From Caenorhabditis remanei (taxonomy: Eukaryota; Nematoda; Chromadorea; Rhabditida; Rhabditidae), in contig NC_071329.1 of NCBI RefSeq assembly GCF_010183535.1, positions 13,640,001 through 13,704,000 of the forward strand: DNA of 64,000 nt, in the 5' to 3' direction. The notes beneath the pieces are model-generated. The model did not search any database. It was not told the DNA's origin and saw only the letters and a list, made by a program, of their open reading frames with translations. A program made the translations under genes and the position numbers. The stretch's first letter is position 1; each line of letters begins with the position of its first letter. This document shows, in pieces, positions 1 through 11,644 of the stretch.

Positions 1-455
1 GAAAGCCTGACTAGAAGCATATGGGTATGCACCGTATCCAGGATAAGATCGGTAGGCCTGGAAAGACAGAAGATTGTTAAAACTGAAGAGGGTGGTACAC
101 TCACATCAAGTCTAGTAGGTCTTGAGCTACAAAAGGATCCAGTGATACGAGTTGACTGAGAGCTACCGTAAGAGGGGAGATAGAGACTGAAAATAACAAC
201 TGGACGCTCATATTATTCAATTTCCCACGTTTCCAATTTTTTGCAAATAACTTAACATAATCTAGTTTGAAGCTAATGCTATAACCTTGTAAGCCCATTG
301 AACCGAACTCACACACTCGTCCTTCCGTCGTGAAAAGTGAACATTGCATAGACTGGATAATAGGATTGTGAAGTAAGCGTTGCAGTAATATCACATGAAG
401 TGACATCATTTGGGAGTGCGACAAGAAAAAGAAGTGACAGAAGAATACAGAACAT
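1..455 (-). CDS. Small secreted Tyr/Ser/Gly-rich protein, 5' part only
   Basis: Not recognised. Three exons can be joined on the minus strand: about 455-313, 186-105 and 57-1, where the window ends. Both introns begin GTGAGT on the minus strand and end in AG (ATTTTCAG, TTTCCAG), and the phases close. The product starts with a hydrophobic stretch (MFCILLSLLFLVALP) that looks like a signal peptide. A Ser/Tyr/Gly-rich tail with repeated Tyr-Pro and Tyr-Gly pairs follows. An in-frame upstream stretch to 518 has no ATG, so the ATG at 455 is preferred; a further upstream exon is possible. The C-terminus lies outside the window. The family is unknown. A cuticle or other extracellular structural protein is only a guess from composition. 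Confidence 0.45.
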
Positions 456-735
456 GATGGCCAGAAACAAAATGAAACGGTTAGTCGAGGAGGTTATAGG
501 ATCGATGGTAGAGGTCAAAACCTTGATCAGAAATCGTCACAGGTCATTACAAGGTGTGATCTGTTTTAATGATTGTGTTGGGGGCGGGAGAATATAATTT
601 TATTGTTTTCATAGGAACAGTGTGTGGAGTGTTGACTGAATTGTCTCAAAACAAACAGTTTATAATTTATTTAGAGTTTCTACATTATACAAATCAATTA
701 TTACTTGCAATCATTCTTCAATTCCATCTTCCCTC

Positions 736-2582
736 TCAAAGCTTCGATTGTGCGTGTTGTGGGAATCCCAAACGATACAAACCAACGACTCCAGCTCCTC
801 CAATTCCAATATTGTGTTGCATTGCAATCTTACAATTTGGCACTTGTCTCTTTCCACATCTTCCACGTAATTGATTAGACAATTCAACGGCTTGAGCAAC
901 TCCGGTGGCTCCGATTGGATGTCCCTTTGAAATGAGTCCTCCTGATGGATTGATCACCCATTTTCCTCCATAAGTATTGTCATTTTTGTCCACAATTGTG
1001 TGTCCTTTTCCAACTGGACACAATCCGATTGCCTCGTAAGTGATCAATTCATTTGGAGCAAAGCAATCGTGAAGTTCGATTACTTGAACATCATTTGGAG
1101 TGATCTTTGTCTCTGCGTAAAGTTCCTTTGAGATCTTGTCAATCATGTCGAATCCAATCATTTTGATGTTTGACTTCTCTTGGAATACTGACGGCATATC
1201 TGTTCCCAATTTCAGTCCAATAATCTCAACTGCTTGAGACTTCAGACGTGGATTCTTCTCCAAGAAACGTTCAGAAACAATGACGGCGGCGGCAGCTCCA
1301 TCAGAAGTTGGACTGCATTCCAGAAGTCCCATGAAATCGTAAATTTTACGGGCGTTGATGACTTGGTCAAGAGAGAATTCCTTGGTGAATTGGGATTTTG
1401 GGTTGTGGACCGAGTGAAGGTGGTTTTTGTAAGCGATCTTGGCATAGTGTTCACGTTTGGATCCTGAAAATTGGCAGATAAAAATGCGGAAGCAAAAACG
1501 AGCAAGAAATGAATTATGCACCGTTTTTATAAACATGTCCTCAATGAGTGGGAGGATCGGTAGGTCAAATTGACCATTCAAAAAATTCAAAGTGTTGGAA
1601 GAGATTATTGCTTTTAAGACATGCTTTATGCATATTACCCATCCGCCCATGGCTGACTGTTCGCTCAAAGTTCGACCCCGGAGACGCGGAGTTGGTCTCG
1701 TTGCGAATTCCGTAGTATAAAACTTTTTAAAGACTAAAGTACGGTAGTGAGCTGCCGTAAATCAACATTCCGCAACGAGACGCACACCGCGTCCCCTAGA
1801 GCGAGCGGTCAGCCACCGGTGGATGGGTATTGATTGACTCACCATATTTCTCCATGTGTTCCTTCGCCGCATTTCCGAACATCTGTGCAGTCATTGGTGC
1901 TGGTTCCAATCCATATGTCTCTGACATGACCTCAATATGCTTGTCAACAGAAAGAGCACGATCGTCAATTGGGGACGCTAACTTTTCCAGAGATCCAGCT
2001 GCCATTTTCTCGAATCCAGCACACAGAATAACATCAGCGTTTCCTGAAAACAAATTGGTTTCGTTTCTAGATTTTTAACCCTTCAAAAAATCCACTTACC
2101 ACTCTCAATAATCTGTTTTCCCAAGAACAATCCAGAAGATCCAGAAGCACATGCATTATTCACGTTGAAAATTGGGATTCCGGTTAGTCCGACTTCGTAG
2201 AGAGCACGTTGTCCACAACACGTTCCTGCAAATATTGGTCTACTGACGTAGAAAAGATAGCGAAGGAACTTTTTTCCGGTACTGATAATAAATGTTGCAT
2301 AGTTCTGCTAATTTTTGATAAGCTTTGAACTTTGAAATTAGAGTCTAATCCGAATCATTATCTTTTTTGCAGAGAGAAAAAACTATTTTTAGATTTTTTA
2401 CCTCCAAAAAGATATCCAACAGTGGCTTGTTGGATATCGGAATATTTCATTCCACAATCATCCAAAGCAGTTGTGACAGCCTCCTTCACCATATCTGGAT
2501 AGTCCCAATCAACTGATCCTGGTTTACAGAACTTGGTCATGCCGACTCCGACGATGTACACCTTTGGCTTGGTTGGAGTCAT
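736..2582 (-). CDS. daf-22: DAF-22, peroxisomal SCPx-type 3-ketoacyl-CoA thiolase
   Basis: Four exons: 2582-2402, 2225-2100, 2043-1843 and 1463-736, giving 411 aa, about the length of C. elegans DAF-22. It catalyses the last, thiolytic step of peroxisomal beta-oxidation that shortens ascaroside side chains (dauer pheromone). What is seen: N-terminus [18 protein letters not shown]; a nucleophile region [19 protein letters not shown] typical of SCPx thiolases; [10 protein letters not shown] with the catalytic His; [10 protein letters not shown] near the end; and a C-terminal Ser-Lys-Leu, the type 1 peroxisomal targeting signal. No sterol-carrier domain follows, as expected for worm DAF-22. A TTTCCAG acceptor 22 bases upstream of the ATG suits trans-splicing. 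Intron 3 (1842-1464) is long and holds a small inverted-repeat element. All exons are open, so the gene looks functional. Confidence 0.95.
1679..1795. repeat. Short inverted-repeat (MITE-like) insertion in daf-22 intron 3
   Basis: About 26 bases at 1679-1704 (GGAGACGCGGAG...CTCGTTGCG) recur inverted, with a few changes, at 1770-1795. About 65 bases of AT-rich spacer lie between them. The GC-rich arms stand out from the intron. Nothing coding is seen inside. It may be a non-autonomous transposon remnant. Confidence 0.55.
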
Positions 2583-2600
2583 TTTTGAATTTGTGGAGAG

Positions 2601-2610
2601 TTTTCTGGAA
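2601..2610 (-). other. Probable trans-splice or 3' splice acceptor of daf-22
   Basis: On the minus strand an AT-rich stretch ending ATATTTCCAG stops at 2605, and the ATG follows 22 bases later at 2582. This is the normal layout of a spliced-leader acceptor in Caenorhabditis. An upstream 5'UTR exon cannot be excluded. Confidence 0.5.
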
Positions 2611-4245
2611 ATATGAATTAATGAAACTAGAAAGTCTGGAAGGGCGGTGAAATCGTTACGGAACACGGTTTTTGAGCCTGTGCAAGATAGATTAAAACGA
2701 GAACTCAGTATTTCTGTAACCAGGTTTTCGCACACAATTGTCTCTGAAACAAACCTAAGCTCATAGCTTAAAATCTTCAATACTTTCTAACACTTGTATA
2801 CATAAATAATTAAGTTGGAAACTACTTCCGTATAACATTTCCAGAGTCAATCTACATTATGAGCAGGATAGCGAAAAATTAGAAAGTGTTAATCTGAAAA
2901 TGCAGAGTTGGAAAATAAGTTATAAACAAAACGTGCTAGCTACCTATGTTTTTAAAGAAACTCGAAAGTTAAAACCAAAAAGAACCCATATAATGAGAAC
3001 CTCTTCAAGAATCGAAAGACTATATGTGGGCGAGAAACACAACTGAATGTTAATAAAAAGTTGAGAGAGAAAAAAGAAGAAGACATACACTTCGATGTGG
3101 TCTCATTGATAAGAGTACACTGTGGCTTACGTTCCATGTAGTCGTTTTAACGAAGGGAAGAGGCAATGAGAAGATGCGAGAAACGAAGAGAAGAATAGAG
3201 AAGACTACACTTTTTACATGTTTTATTGTGTAGAAAGAAATCAGCAAAAAAACATGAAATCGTGATTTGATACACATGACAGTTTCTTGTAGTGATCATT
3301 AGAGCTGGAGATGGAAATGATCAGTTTGGTGCGTTCCTTTTTTGTAAACTTTTTAATGGATTACGAGCAAGAATAAGTGGAAATGCAGACTTGTCACAGG
3401 GCGGGCCAAAATAAAATATTTTCGGCCGGCCTGGCCAGGCCCACACGGCTCAGCACGTTTTGAACCAAAACTTGACTTTTTTTTTTGAAAATTTTCGAAA
3501 CTTTTTCGAAACAGTTTTAGACTCAATGAAAAGGTGAATATGTATGTTAATTTAAGCACTTTTAACCTGAATTTTCGAAAAGTTTCGAAAAATTTTGTTA
3601 AAAACAGATTTTCACAGGTTTTGCCTATTCTCGCATTTTTTTATAACAAATTACAAAAAATACTTTGAAAAAAATGCGAGAATAGGTCAAAAACCCTAAT
3701 ATTTTGATTAATTTCCACACAGCTGTCTCAAAGAGCTATTTTCTAAGTGTTTACAGTCCCAGTGTATGTATGCTCTATCGATAATGACTGAAAATCAAAG
3801 TTGATTTATTTCCGAATGTCTTCAATACTTTCCAAACTTTAAAATGCATAAATACAAATTACCTCGAAGCAATACATATTAATTAACCTGTATCACATTA
3901 TACAACCAAATTCTAAAGAAATAATAAAAATAGAAATCAAATCAAATCAAAACATCAGGTTGTTGTGCTGATGAAGTGACGTGGGGAGGTGCCACAGAGT
4001 AATCTGCAATACTTGCTCGATGCAATGGTGCCACCGTATTCTTTGCTCCCTGAAATTACTTTTTAGATGAGACTGTTCAGTAACAAAAAATAATATGTTC
4101 TCGATGATTCTTTTACATGCTTTTACAAAAACTGTGTTACAAGAAACTAAAAATCAATTCTTATCATTTAGACTCTAACGATTAGAACAACATTTCGAAC
4201 CAAACATAAAAACGTACGGGCAAGACAGGTGGTTATTGACTACAT
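2611..4245. other. Intergenic: daf-22 upstream region and repeats
   Basis: No convincing gene. 3390-3450 is a GGCC-rich fragment of the GGGCCGGGCC repeat found at several other places in the window. 3622-3700 is a near-perfect hairpin (about 25 bases around CCTATTCTCGCATTTTTTT and its complement). A short open stretch on the minus strand near 4048-3958 has an acceptor-like TTTCAG and could be an alternative last exon of the receptor at 4246-6250, but that receptor already closes with a stop at 4246. Short ORFs around 2950-3560 have no splice or composition support. Confidence 0.5.
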
Positions 4246-6250
4246 TTAGAATTCAGCTACACGAGATGGTGGACCATTTATAAGAGATGTCCGATTCCGT
4301 GTATGCACTGTGCTCACCGTTGATGAGAGCGTTCTGTTACGAGATCCGATTTGTTTCCGATTGACGATAACGAATACTAGACCATCGGCGAAACCTAAAT
4401 TTCTTATATAGGGATCAATTGGGCACTGAAAATGAAATGTCATACCATTCACTAAAATTGCACAAATATAAAATGGACCAAGCTCGGCAAATAGCGAAAC
4501 ACCCGTAATTTCTTCATATCCCGTAACCAGCAATGACGGGATAGTGACAAAGAACAAGGAGCAGAACAGTATTCCTACAGTAATCCGATTTGCTTGTCGG
4601 AACACATTTGTAGTTTTTGTACCAGTCTGGAACAGCAAAATGAGTTTAGGTTATATTTTTCAGAAATTAGTAATTACAGAAGCTCCAATCTTTCTGGCGG
4701 ATATTTTCCGAATACCAGCAAAAACGAATATACTCATCAAGACTATTAAAAGACCAGCAATCTGAAATTGAATCTTAAATATTCATTCTCTTTATTGTTA
4801 CCTACCGTATTGGAATAGCTGACATACATCAGAAAAGTACGATTCACAAAACATGCCATTGTTCCGCAGTTAGGCATTCTTTTATAGGGAGCAGTGAGCA
4901 TTTGGAATAAGTAATCGAAGAAAAACCAACAGTATCCACAAGCCATTGCACAGTTAGCGAAGTATGTTTTGCTGAGTTGACGGTAGACAACTGGGAAGAA
5001 TATTGCCTGAAACTTTCTAGATGAAACTCTCTATTTTTGATGCATAGCAATTATTGTCTCTCTTTTGAAGTTTTCTAATTCTGACTCATAAAAAATGTGA
5101 CTAACTGGAAAAATTCACACAAAAAATTGTGTGAACTTTTTGCATATTTGAAAATGACCTCACATGAATCAGAATTCTCCTTGTCTACCCAGAAAACACA
5201 ATGATCAACGACCTACCAGACATCTATCCAATGCCATCGAACAGCTAATAACCACGACTATTTTCAAATGGGCTGGCAGAAACGAATTGGTGAATATTAT
5301 CACATACGGATTGTAGTCCAGATACACGTTCGACCAGTTCCATGCCAGATAACCGATATGAATAAGGGAAGCGGCGGCATATCCAAAGTCTCCAATTGCT
5401 AGGTAGAGAGCGAGACGAAGATTTTCAGCCGCGGGAATCTTTTTTCTAAAATATCGTACTGTTGGTTTATGAACAGCAGGTAGATTTTAAGGACACTGCT
5501 GACAGATTCTAGCTACTTTCACTTTTTCCCAATTCAATTGCAACTGTTTACAGATTTTTTCGGTTTTTCGGGTTTTTCGGGAGTATTTTGGAAAAAAAAA
5601 ACTTTTCGGAAATTTTTTCGGAACACATTTTTTTCGGCGGCAACCCTGGTCGGAAATCAGTTTTAGAGATATTTTCTCGGTACTAACTTTCTAAGTTCTT
5701 ATTAGAAAGCTAAATCTGAAAAAGCTTTCTGTTCTAGAAACCAAGAAGAAAAATAACTAAAGAAGGAAACAACAAAACAAGTAAGCCGAAAGGCTAAAAT
5801 TTCATTATAATACATTTCAAAGCTACGGTATTAAAACTTTCTTGGAATTTTCACAGTAGTCAGCTGAAATCTACCGCTAAAATTTTTCCGTTGCACTTTC
5901 TTTCTTTAAGGTTTAACACAATGCAGTAAGAAAGTTGAAAAAAATCAGGTTATTGGTGTATAAATAAATCTCCTAGAGAACCTAAAAACCTAGAAACCTA
6001 GAAAAAACCTAAACATAAAACCTGAACCTAAAACCTGAAAACCCAAACCTAACAAACTTAAAGAAAACCTAAAAACATAGAAACGTAAAACTTAGAAATT
6101 CTGGAAGAATAACTCCAGAACTCACCTCCAAAAACAATAAATGATATATGCATTGAAAACGAAGCTCAACGTGGCAGCAGTCAAACAACAGAGTTCAGTG
6201 ACGAGATAGATGACAGCCATTTCACTGGAACTCAATGTGTCGATTAGCAT
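4246..6250 (-). CDS. Seven-transmembrane chemoreceptor, Srbc-like (receptor 1)
   Basis: Six exons: 6250-6126, 5445-5217, 5006-4806, 4761-4678, 4626-4446 and 4394-4246, giving 322 aa with all phases closing. It is a predicted olfactory G-protein-coupled receptor of the nematode serpentine type, acting in sensory cilia. Features: hydrophobic segments through most of the length; DYNPYV before TM3; MALDRCLAIFFPVVYR at the end of TM3; the extracellular pair PNCG...ACF before TM5; QANRITVGILFCSLFFVTIP in TM6; and a short Ser/Thr/Arg-rich tail. The 201-base third exon and the 'NC...CF' and 'ANR' motifs match the receptor at 14050-16126, so the two are paralogues. Assignment to Srbc is from memory of the motifs; Srsx or another solo family is possible. 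The fifth intron is only 51 bases, in frame and without a stop, so its retention would add 17 residues. Confidence 0.85.
5975..6090. repeat. Degenerate CCTAAAA-type simple repeat in an intron
   Basis: Intron 1 of receptor 1 holds an irregular run of AACCTA/AAACCTGAA units. It loosely recalls the nematode telomere unit TTAGGC read from the other strand but lacks a clean hexamer period. Simple-sequence drift is the likelier cause. Confidence 0.4.
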
Positions 6251-9200
6251 TTTTTATTATTCTGAGATCAGAATTTGGAATATGTTATTGTTGTTTTCCT
6301 TTCCCGTAAGGTAAGAGAATAGCGTAAGAAAATAGATATAGTGAATAGAGAGAAAATTGAAAACGTTTGGATATTTTCACTTCCCGTTTGTTTCCTTTTC
6401 CAAATGAGTAAGAAGAATGAATCAGAATTTCTTTTTCTCTTTTCTATCAATTAGCTTCAGAAAAGAGAATAGTGTTTTCGTGGTGATGTTTTGATTCAGA
6501 AATGGGAAAAAATATTTAGTATGTAATTATGAGAACTTGTATACGTGGGTTGGATAATTGATGGGGAAGTGAGAATAGAAGATCAAAGCATCAGAAGATA
6601 TTCTAGAACGAAGAACAACAATTTTTGGTATTTTAGTCACGCCCACTTTTCTTCGTACGCCCCTAGACAATATTCTGAGATTATTTGTTAGGGCGAACAA
6701 GACGGAGGAAAACAAGAAGTTACCAATATGGGGTGTCTAAAATACAATTGAAAACAGAAGTACAAAATTTCGATGAATTCAAAAAGTGGATTTAACTTTT
6801 TTTGATAAGAGATCAGTATAAATGCCAATGAAGATATATGGAGTACTGAGCATTTCTAGAATCTTCTTTTGGAAAATAGAGCAAGCAAGGACGAAAAAGG
6901 TAACTATGAGAATATAAGAAGCTTTTTTGATTACTGTTCTAACAAGAGTTCACTCAAGTGAAAAACAACTTAATGTGCAGCCAACGGAACCAATCCAGAT
7001 AGAATTTCGAGCGGAACAGACGAGTGATAGTTTTTGATTATCGTTTGGTTTAAAAACTCGCTTAAAACGCAATATTATGAGCTGAAAAATATACCAAAAT
7101 GAAGATCTCGTCGAGTTCTATATCCGTGATCTATTACGGGCCGGCTGGCTAGTCGTTAATGTAACGCGGGCCGGGCAAAAATTGTTTTTTTGAGGATTTT
7201 CACGTTTTTTGGCATCTTTTCTCGGCCAGCGGCACATTAACGATCCGATCCGTAGTAGATCACGGCCATCCGATCCGTCGTAGATCACGGACATAAGACT
7301 CGACGAGATCTACATTTTAGTATATTTTTCAGCCAATAAAATTGCGTTGAAGCGAGTTACGCCCATTTCGGCCCGGTTTGCAAGTATGGTTTAAAACTAC
7401 TTAGGACAACGACTTGTAACAAGTTCATCTTTTTGAGAAACTTTGAAAAAATTTACCTAAAATGGGAATGCCTCGACATTTCCAGACTTGAGCCTTGCTA
7501 CTCACCGAGAGTCAGGACACTCCATTAAGACAGGAGACATCTGCTTCAAATGAGAAAAGGTAAAGTTAGAAGTGGAGTGAATGCATATCTTCTACTCGAT
7601 CCTCATGGTTTTATACTTGTCAAACGACTAAACTGTAGCTCTCATTAGTTCATATTTTCATTAGTTTTTGTTTTCATAATACTCAGAACTTTTTGTTTTT
7701 TGAAAGATTCACACGTATTTTGACAGTTTCTCACGATGAACTTCAGTCTTGGCAAACAGTCAGAAGCTAATTTTTGTAGTTTTTTGTTGTATGTTTTGGC
7801 CGTACACTGTTTCGTATTGACGTAAAGTAGGGTTGAAAAATAAAAAGTTTCAAGTAAGTTCCGAATACCTAAACTTAAAGACAGAAAATATATAACAACA
7901 TGGAACAACGTCAAGAAAACAGAAAACATAACTTTCTGGTTGACTGATTTTCCAGAGCAAAAAACATAAAATGTGTATAAAATAGACATTTCGAAGAATC
8001 AGACGTAATAATAGAGGAGTTCTTTCGCCCGGTGGTAGACCTTCAAAACTATGAAATTCTTGTGAAGAGGGTACTTGAACGGTCAATTCAATCAACTGAC
8101 TAATTGAAACATTTTGATCTTTTTTTGAGTCAAAGATCAGAAAGTGGAACCAAATTCCTGATCAGAATAAGGAAAACAATAATTTTTTCTTCAAAAATAC
8201 AAACAAGGATGTGAAATTACGAGCAGGACTCGAACAAAAGAAGATCAAAAAGTTAATTACTTCTAAGTAAAATGTTCTAGATTTTTCTAGAGAAATCCTG
8301 GGAAGTTCTAGAGAATATGCTACAAAGGCTCCACTGACATCAATCAATGTAGTCTGGATATGAATATCACCCCCAACCAAAAAGAATGTGTAACCTAATC
8401 AATTTGTGAGACTAATAAAGTTGTATGACAAAAATTGACAGGAGGAAAAAGGGAAAGAAATGCAACACAAATCACGTAATTCCTTTTTCAGATTAAAGAC
8501 ATTTCGTATTTTTTATGTGCAAAAACGTATCGTTCTAGTTATAGGCTATACTCCAGAATAGGAAAAGAACAAGTGAATTTATTGGGTTGGAGTGTCAACA
8601 ATGTCTGGACACAGTGATCTGTCAACGGATAACCAGGAAAAGGGGGATCCCAGTATAATTGGGACATAGACATGTCTGAATCGGACTTTTCCATAAATTT
8701 CAGTTTTGGATCTATAGTATTATGCTATATATTCCAGATACCTGTCAGGTTATATCACGGGCGGTTCAAAAGGAAACGTGAGGGCTGACAAGGAAAGCAG
8801 ACTTGTCACGGGCCGGGCCGGGCCGAAATCAAACAAAATCTCGGCCCGTTTTGAAACATTTTTCGAAAAAAGTATAGTTTTTGACCAAAACTTTAAAATT
8901 GAATCAAAATGTGAATATGCCCGATTTTTGACAAGTCTGAAGGAAAGTCTTTGGAGACGCAGCTTTCAAACAATCTATAAATTTGGTCTTAAGTACTTTC
9001 GACTACGTGAATTCCATTTATGCCATCAAAACCAGCTAAATGCCTCTGCGAGAAAAGTTATGAGCTTTCAAACTTTTCATATGGTCAAGCTGGAATTCCG
9101 AGTCAAAGATGTTTTCATTATCCAATGTACAAATGGAACCGCGCGGTGGCGTTTATGCAGCCGATTTGAAATTTTATAAGAAATAAGCGTAACCATATGA

Positions 9201-9860
9201 AAAGTTTAAGAGCTCATAACTCAGAGACGTTTAGCCGGTTTTGATGGCAGAAATAGACTCCCCGTAGTCAAAAGTATCTATAACCGAATTTTTTTAGAAA
9301 GTTTGAAAACCGCAAATTGTTTGAGAGGTAAGCAATATATATTCCACGCGAACTGTCCAGAATAACATCAAAAGTTTTTCAGACCCTCGCCGCAGTCTGA
9401 CCCTCTCTACTGAACGAAATAACACATCAAACATAACGTTTTCTGAAGTACTCAGTTCTTTGACACCTAAATCAATTTCTCACTTATTTAGGCAATCAAA
9501 AAGTGAAAGACTCTCGGATCATAAGACATTTCCTAGAGCTCTATAAAAAAGTCAATCAGTCCACCTGCCCCAAAAAGCAATTTGTATATACATGACGGAG
9601 GAGCAAACTGTTCAATGAGCTCTTTTAATACACTTTTTAAAGAAGAAACTCTAGGCGTGGTAATTGGATGGAATTGAATATTTATGACTAATTATGAGAG
9701 CGAAAAGATGAATGAGAAATGATGATGTGGAGGATGAGCATAATGTATGAAGACTAGAGGTCAAATTGAATTTCATGATCTTTATTTTAAACGAAACACA
9801 CAGAAGGATATAAAAGTGAAATGTGCATGAACTAATGTTAGAAATGGAATGCAGAAGAGT
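6251..9860. other. Repeat-rich intergenic stretch without a clear gene
   Basis: No exon chain could be built on either strand. Two elements are visible. About 7080-7335 is an inverted-repeat element whose arms contain GAAGATCTCGTCGAG... and its complement around a GGGCCGGC-rich middle. About 8930-9310 is a palindromic element (TTTGGAGACGC...GCAAAACCGG type) with a second copy at about 21720-22010. A GGGCCGGGCC fragment lies at 8800-8850. Short ORFs near 6527-8380 and 8778-9179 do not splice into anything and the last lies inside the element. Confidence 0.5.
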
Positions 9861-10563
9861 AATTGAGTTTAGTTTCCCTCCAAATGGATTACAGGATAAA
9901 GAATGAAGAATGAGTCAAAAGTCTGGAATTTACGAGATATATTTGTGAATTATTCATTTGGGTTCATATCTTTTCAGATTCTAATGGAACGCAAAAAAAA
10001 ACAATAAACAACAGAAATTGATGAGATGGTTCCGGGTATCCTTGAGCAAAAAACAGAAAGAAATTGAATAAAATTAATCTGTATTCTATTTTCAGAGAAT
10101 TAATTGAAGACAAGAAAACAGAGAACCGAGTTGAGCAGAGGTCACTTCTATTATTTTGAAAAGATGAGTTTCAAGAGTAGCCGAAAGTTTTTTTTCGTTT
10201 TTTCGAGTGTTTTACGATGGGATGCATGTCGAGAAATGTCTGTTTTTAACGAAATAGATGGGTGAAAAGCGGTGAGTAATTGAGAGGAGATGTCTCGTTT
10301 AACTGATGAAAAATTCCATGCTTTTGAGATCGATGTTTTGCATTGAGAAGTGAAAATTCAGGGTTTTTATTTAAGAGAGAGGTGAAAAAATGGAACGGAA
10401 AGTTTCAGATTTTGTGTCTGTGTATGGTAAGTCATAACCGGAATTTGGGTCTTTCTGATTTGGGCCTTTGTCCCAAAGAAAATTTGTTTTCTGGAGAAAA
10501 ATGGGACATACATCTCACATCAGGTTACAGTCTATAGAATTTTCGGCTAGTTGTCCCATTTGT

Positions 10564-10705
10564 ATTAGCTCAGAACAATTCTTACTACTGCGCTCCACTG
10601 CAATGCCATTGAAAAATATCTCTTTTTCTCTGAGTCTCTCAATTTCACACATAGTTTTCTTCGGTTTTGGTAGAGCGCGGTTGTAAGAAGCGTACTGTGT
10701 TAATA
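10564..10705. repeat. MITE of the TTAGCTCGGCACAG family (copy 1)
   Basis: About 140 bases with complementary ends (TTAGCTCrGmACArTTCTTAC ... GTAAGAAGCGTrCyGTGyTAATA) around GCGCTCCACCGAAA and GGTAGAGCGCGG. Related copies lie at about 16565-16707, 17094-17236, 22286-22427, 33147-33284, 53000-53142, 57760-57900, 59941-60080 and 63480-63606. Longer variants are at 39215-39415 and 57220-57415. It is non-coding; the short ORFs across it are shadows. Confidence 0.75.
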
Positions 10706-11644
10706 GCGATCCACCGCTCATTACTTGAAGTTACAACGATACAGTCCTTTAACAAAAACAGTCAAAAGTGGTCTGGCAATCAGAGATAGTACTGCATCAC
10801 ATTTATGGTCTAAAACTGACCCGTATTTTTTTGTGGCTATTAATGTCTCGGATTCCTAGAAATCGGAAATTTCAGTAATCATCTTACACATTTCTTGTGA
10901 GTTTCGCACAATTAGCTCAATTGCTAAACGTCTTTATTTATTTATTGAAACGAAGGACCAAGTCACTGTCACTTTACATTTGAAATTAAGTAAGGTGAAA
11001 TTTTTAATTTAGGCCAGGGGATTACTCGAGTGTTTTAGCATTCTCAAAATGATAAACTGAACATCAAAATGAAACATTTGTCTTACTGAGTACGTGCTGG
11101 AAACATGAACTTTAGAACTCGGACATAAACTAATAAACCTAAAGTGTCACATACACACTCTAGTCTAATGCTCTTCCTGGACTCTTTTTACTTCCTTCTA
11201 TGCTAATTAGGAACTCCAAAGATTTCAGATATTCTATCTTGGGCTATAATTAATTTCAAAAGCGACAGAATGATGCTATGATGGAAGTTCTTTAAAAGTC
11301 TAGACCTTATTGATCCCATAATTAAAACAGGAAATTTCTTACCTGAAAGGTCTCGTAGTCGACATCATCACGTATTCCTTCTACTTTTTTCTAATATTCT
11401 TGGCCGCCGCCGATTTAATTTAATCTGGGGTCTCTACTGCAAGATGAAGGAAATCGTGGGAGTACATGGAGATGAAGAGAGAAAACTGGGTAAATTATTA
11501 GTCATAGTCACGGACTAAAATGACAAATCGTTGGAGCTGTCAATCAGTTTTCTATGAGTGTGGGGAATTTGATGAGAGTTTGAAAAATGTGAAATTGGGG
11601 AAAATGAACAACTTTGATACTGTATGAAATCGACTGATTTCTGA

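Noticed and set aside
309..518. Start of the leftmost gene at 518
   Set aside because: The codon there is TTG and no ATG or good acceptor lies upstream in frame; the ATG at 455 begins a signal peptide.
4427..4445. A 19-base intron in receptor 1 (GTATG...TTTCAG)
   Set aside because: Too short for a nematode intron and it leads to a stop. The 51-base intron 4445-4395 closes the phase and aligns with receptor 2.
5975..6090. Possible interstitial telomere repeat
   Set aside because: The units vary in length and sequence and no TTAGGC hexamer array is present.
10343..10721. Overlapping ORFs on both strands
   Set aside because: They cover a MITE copy; no exon chain.
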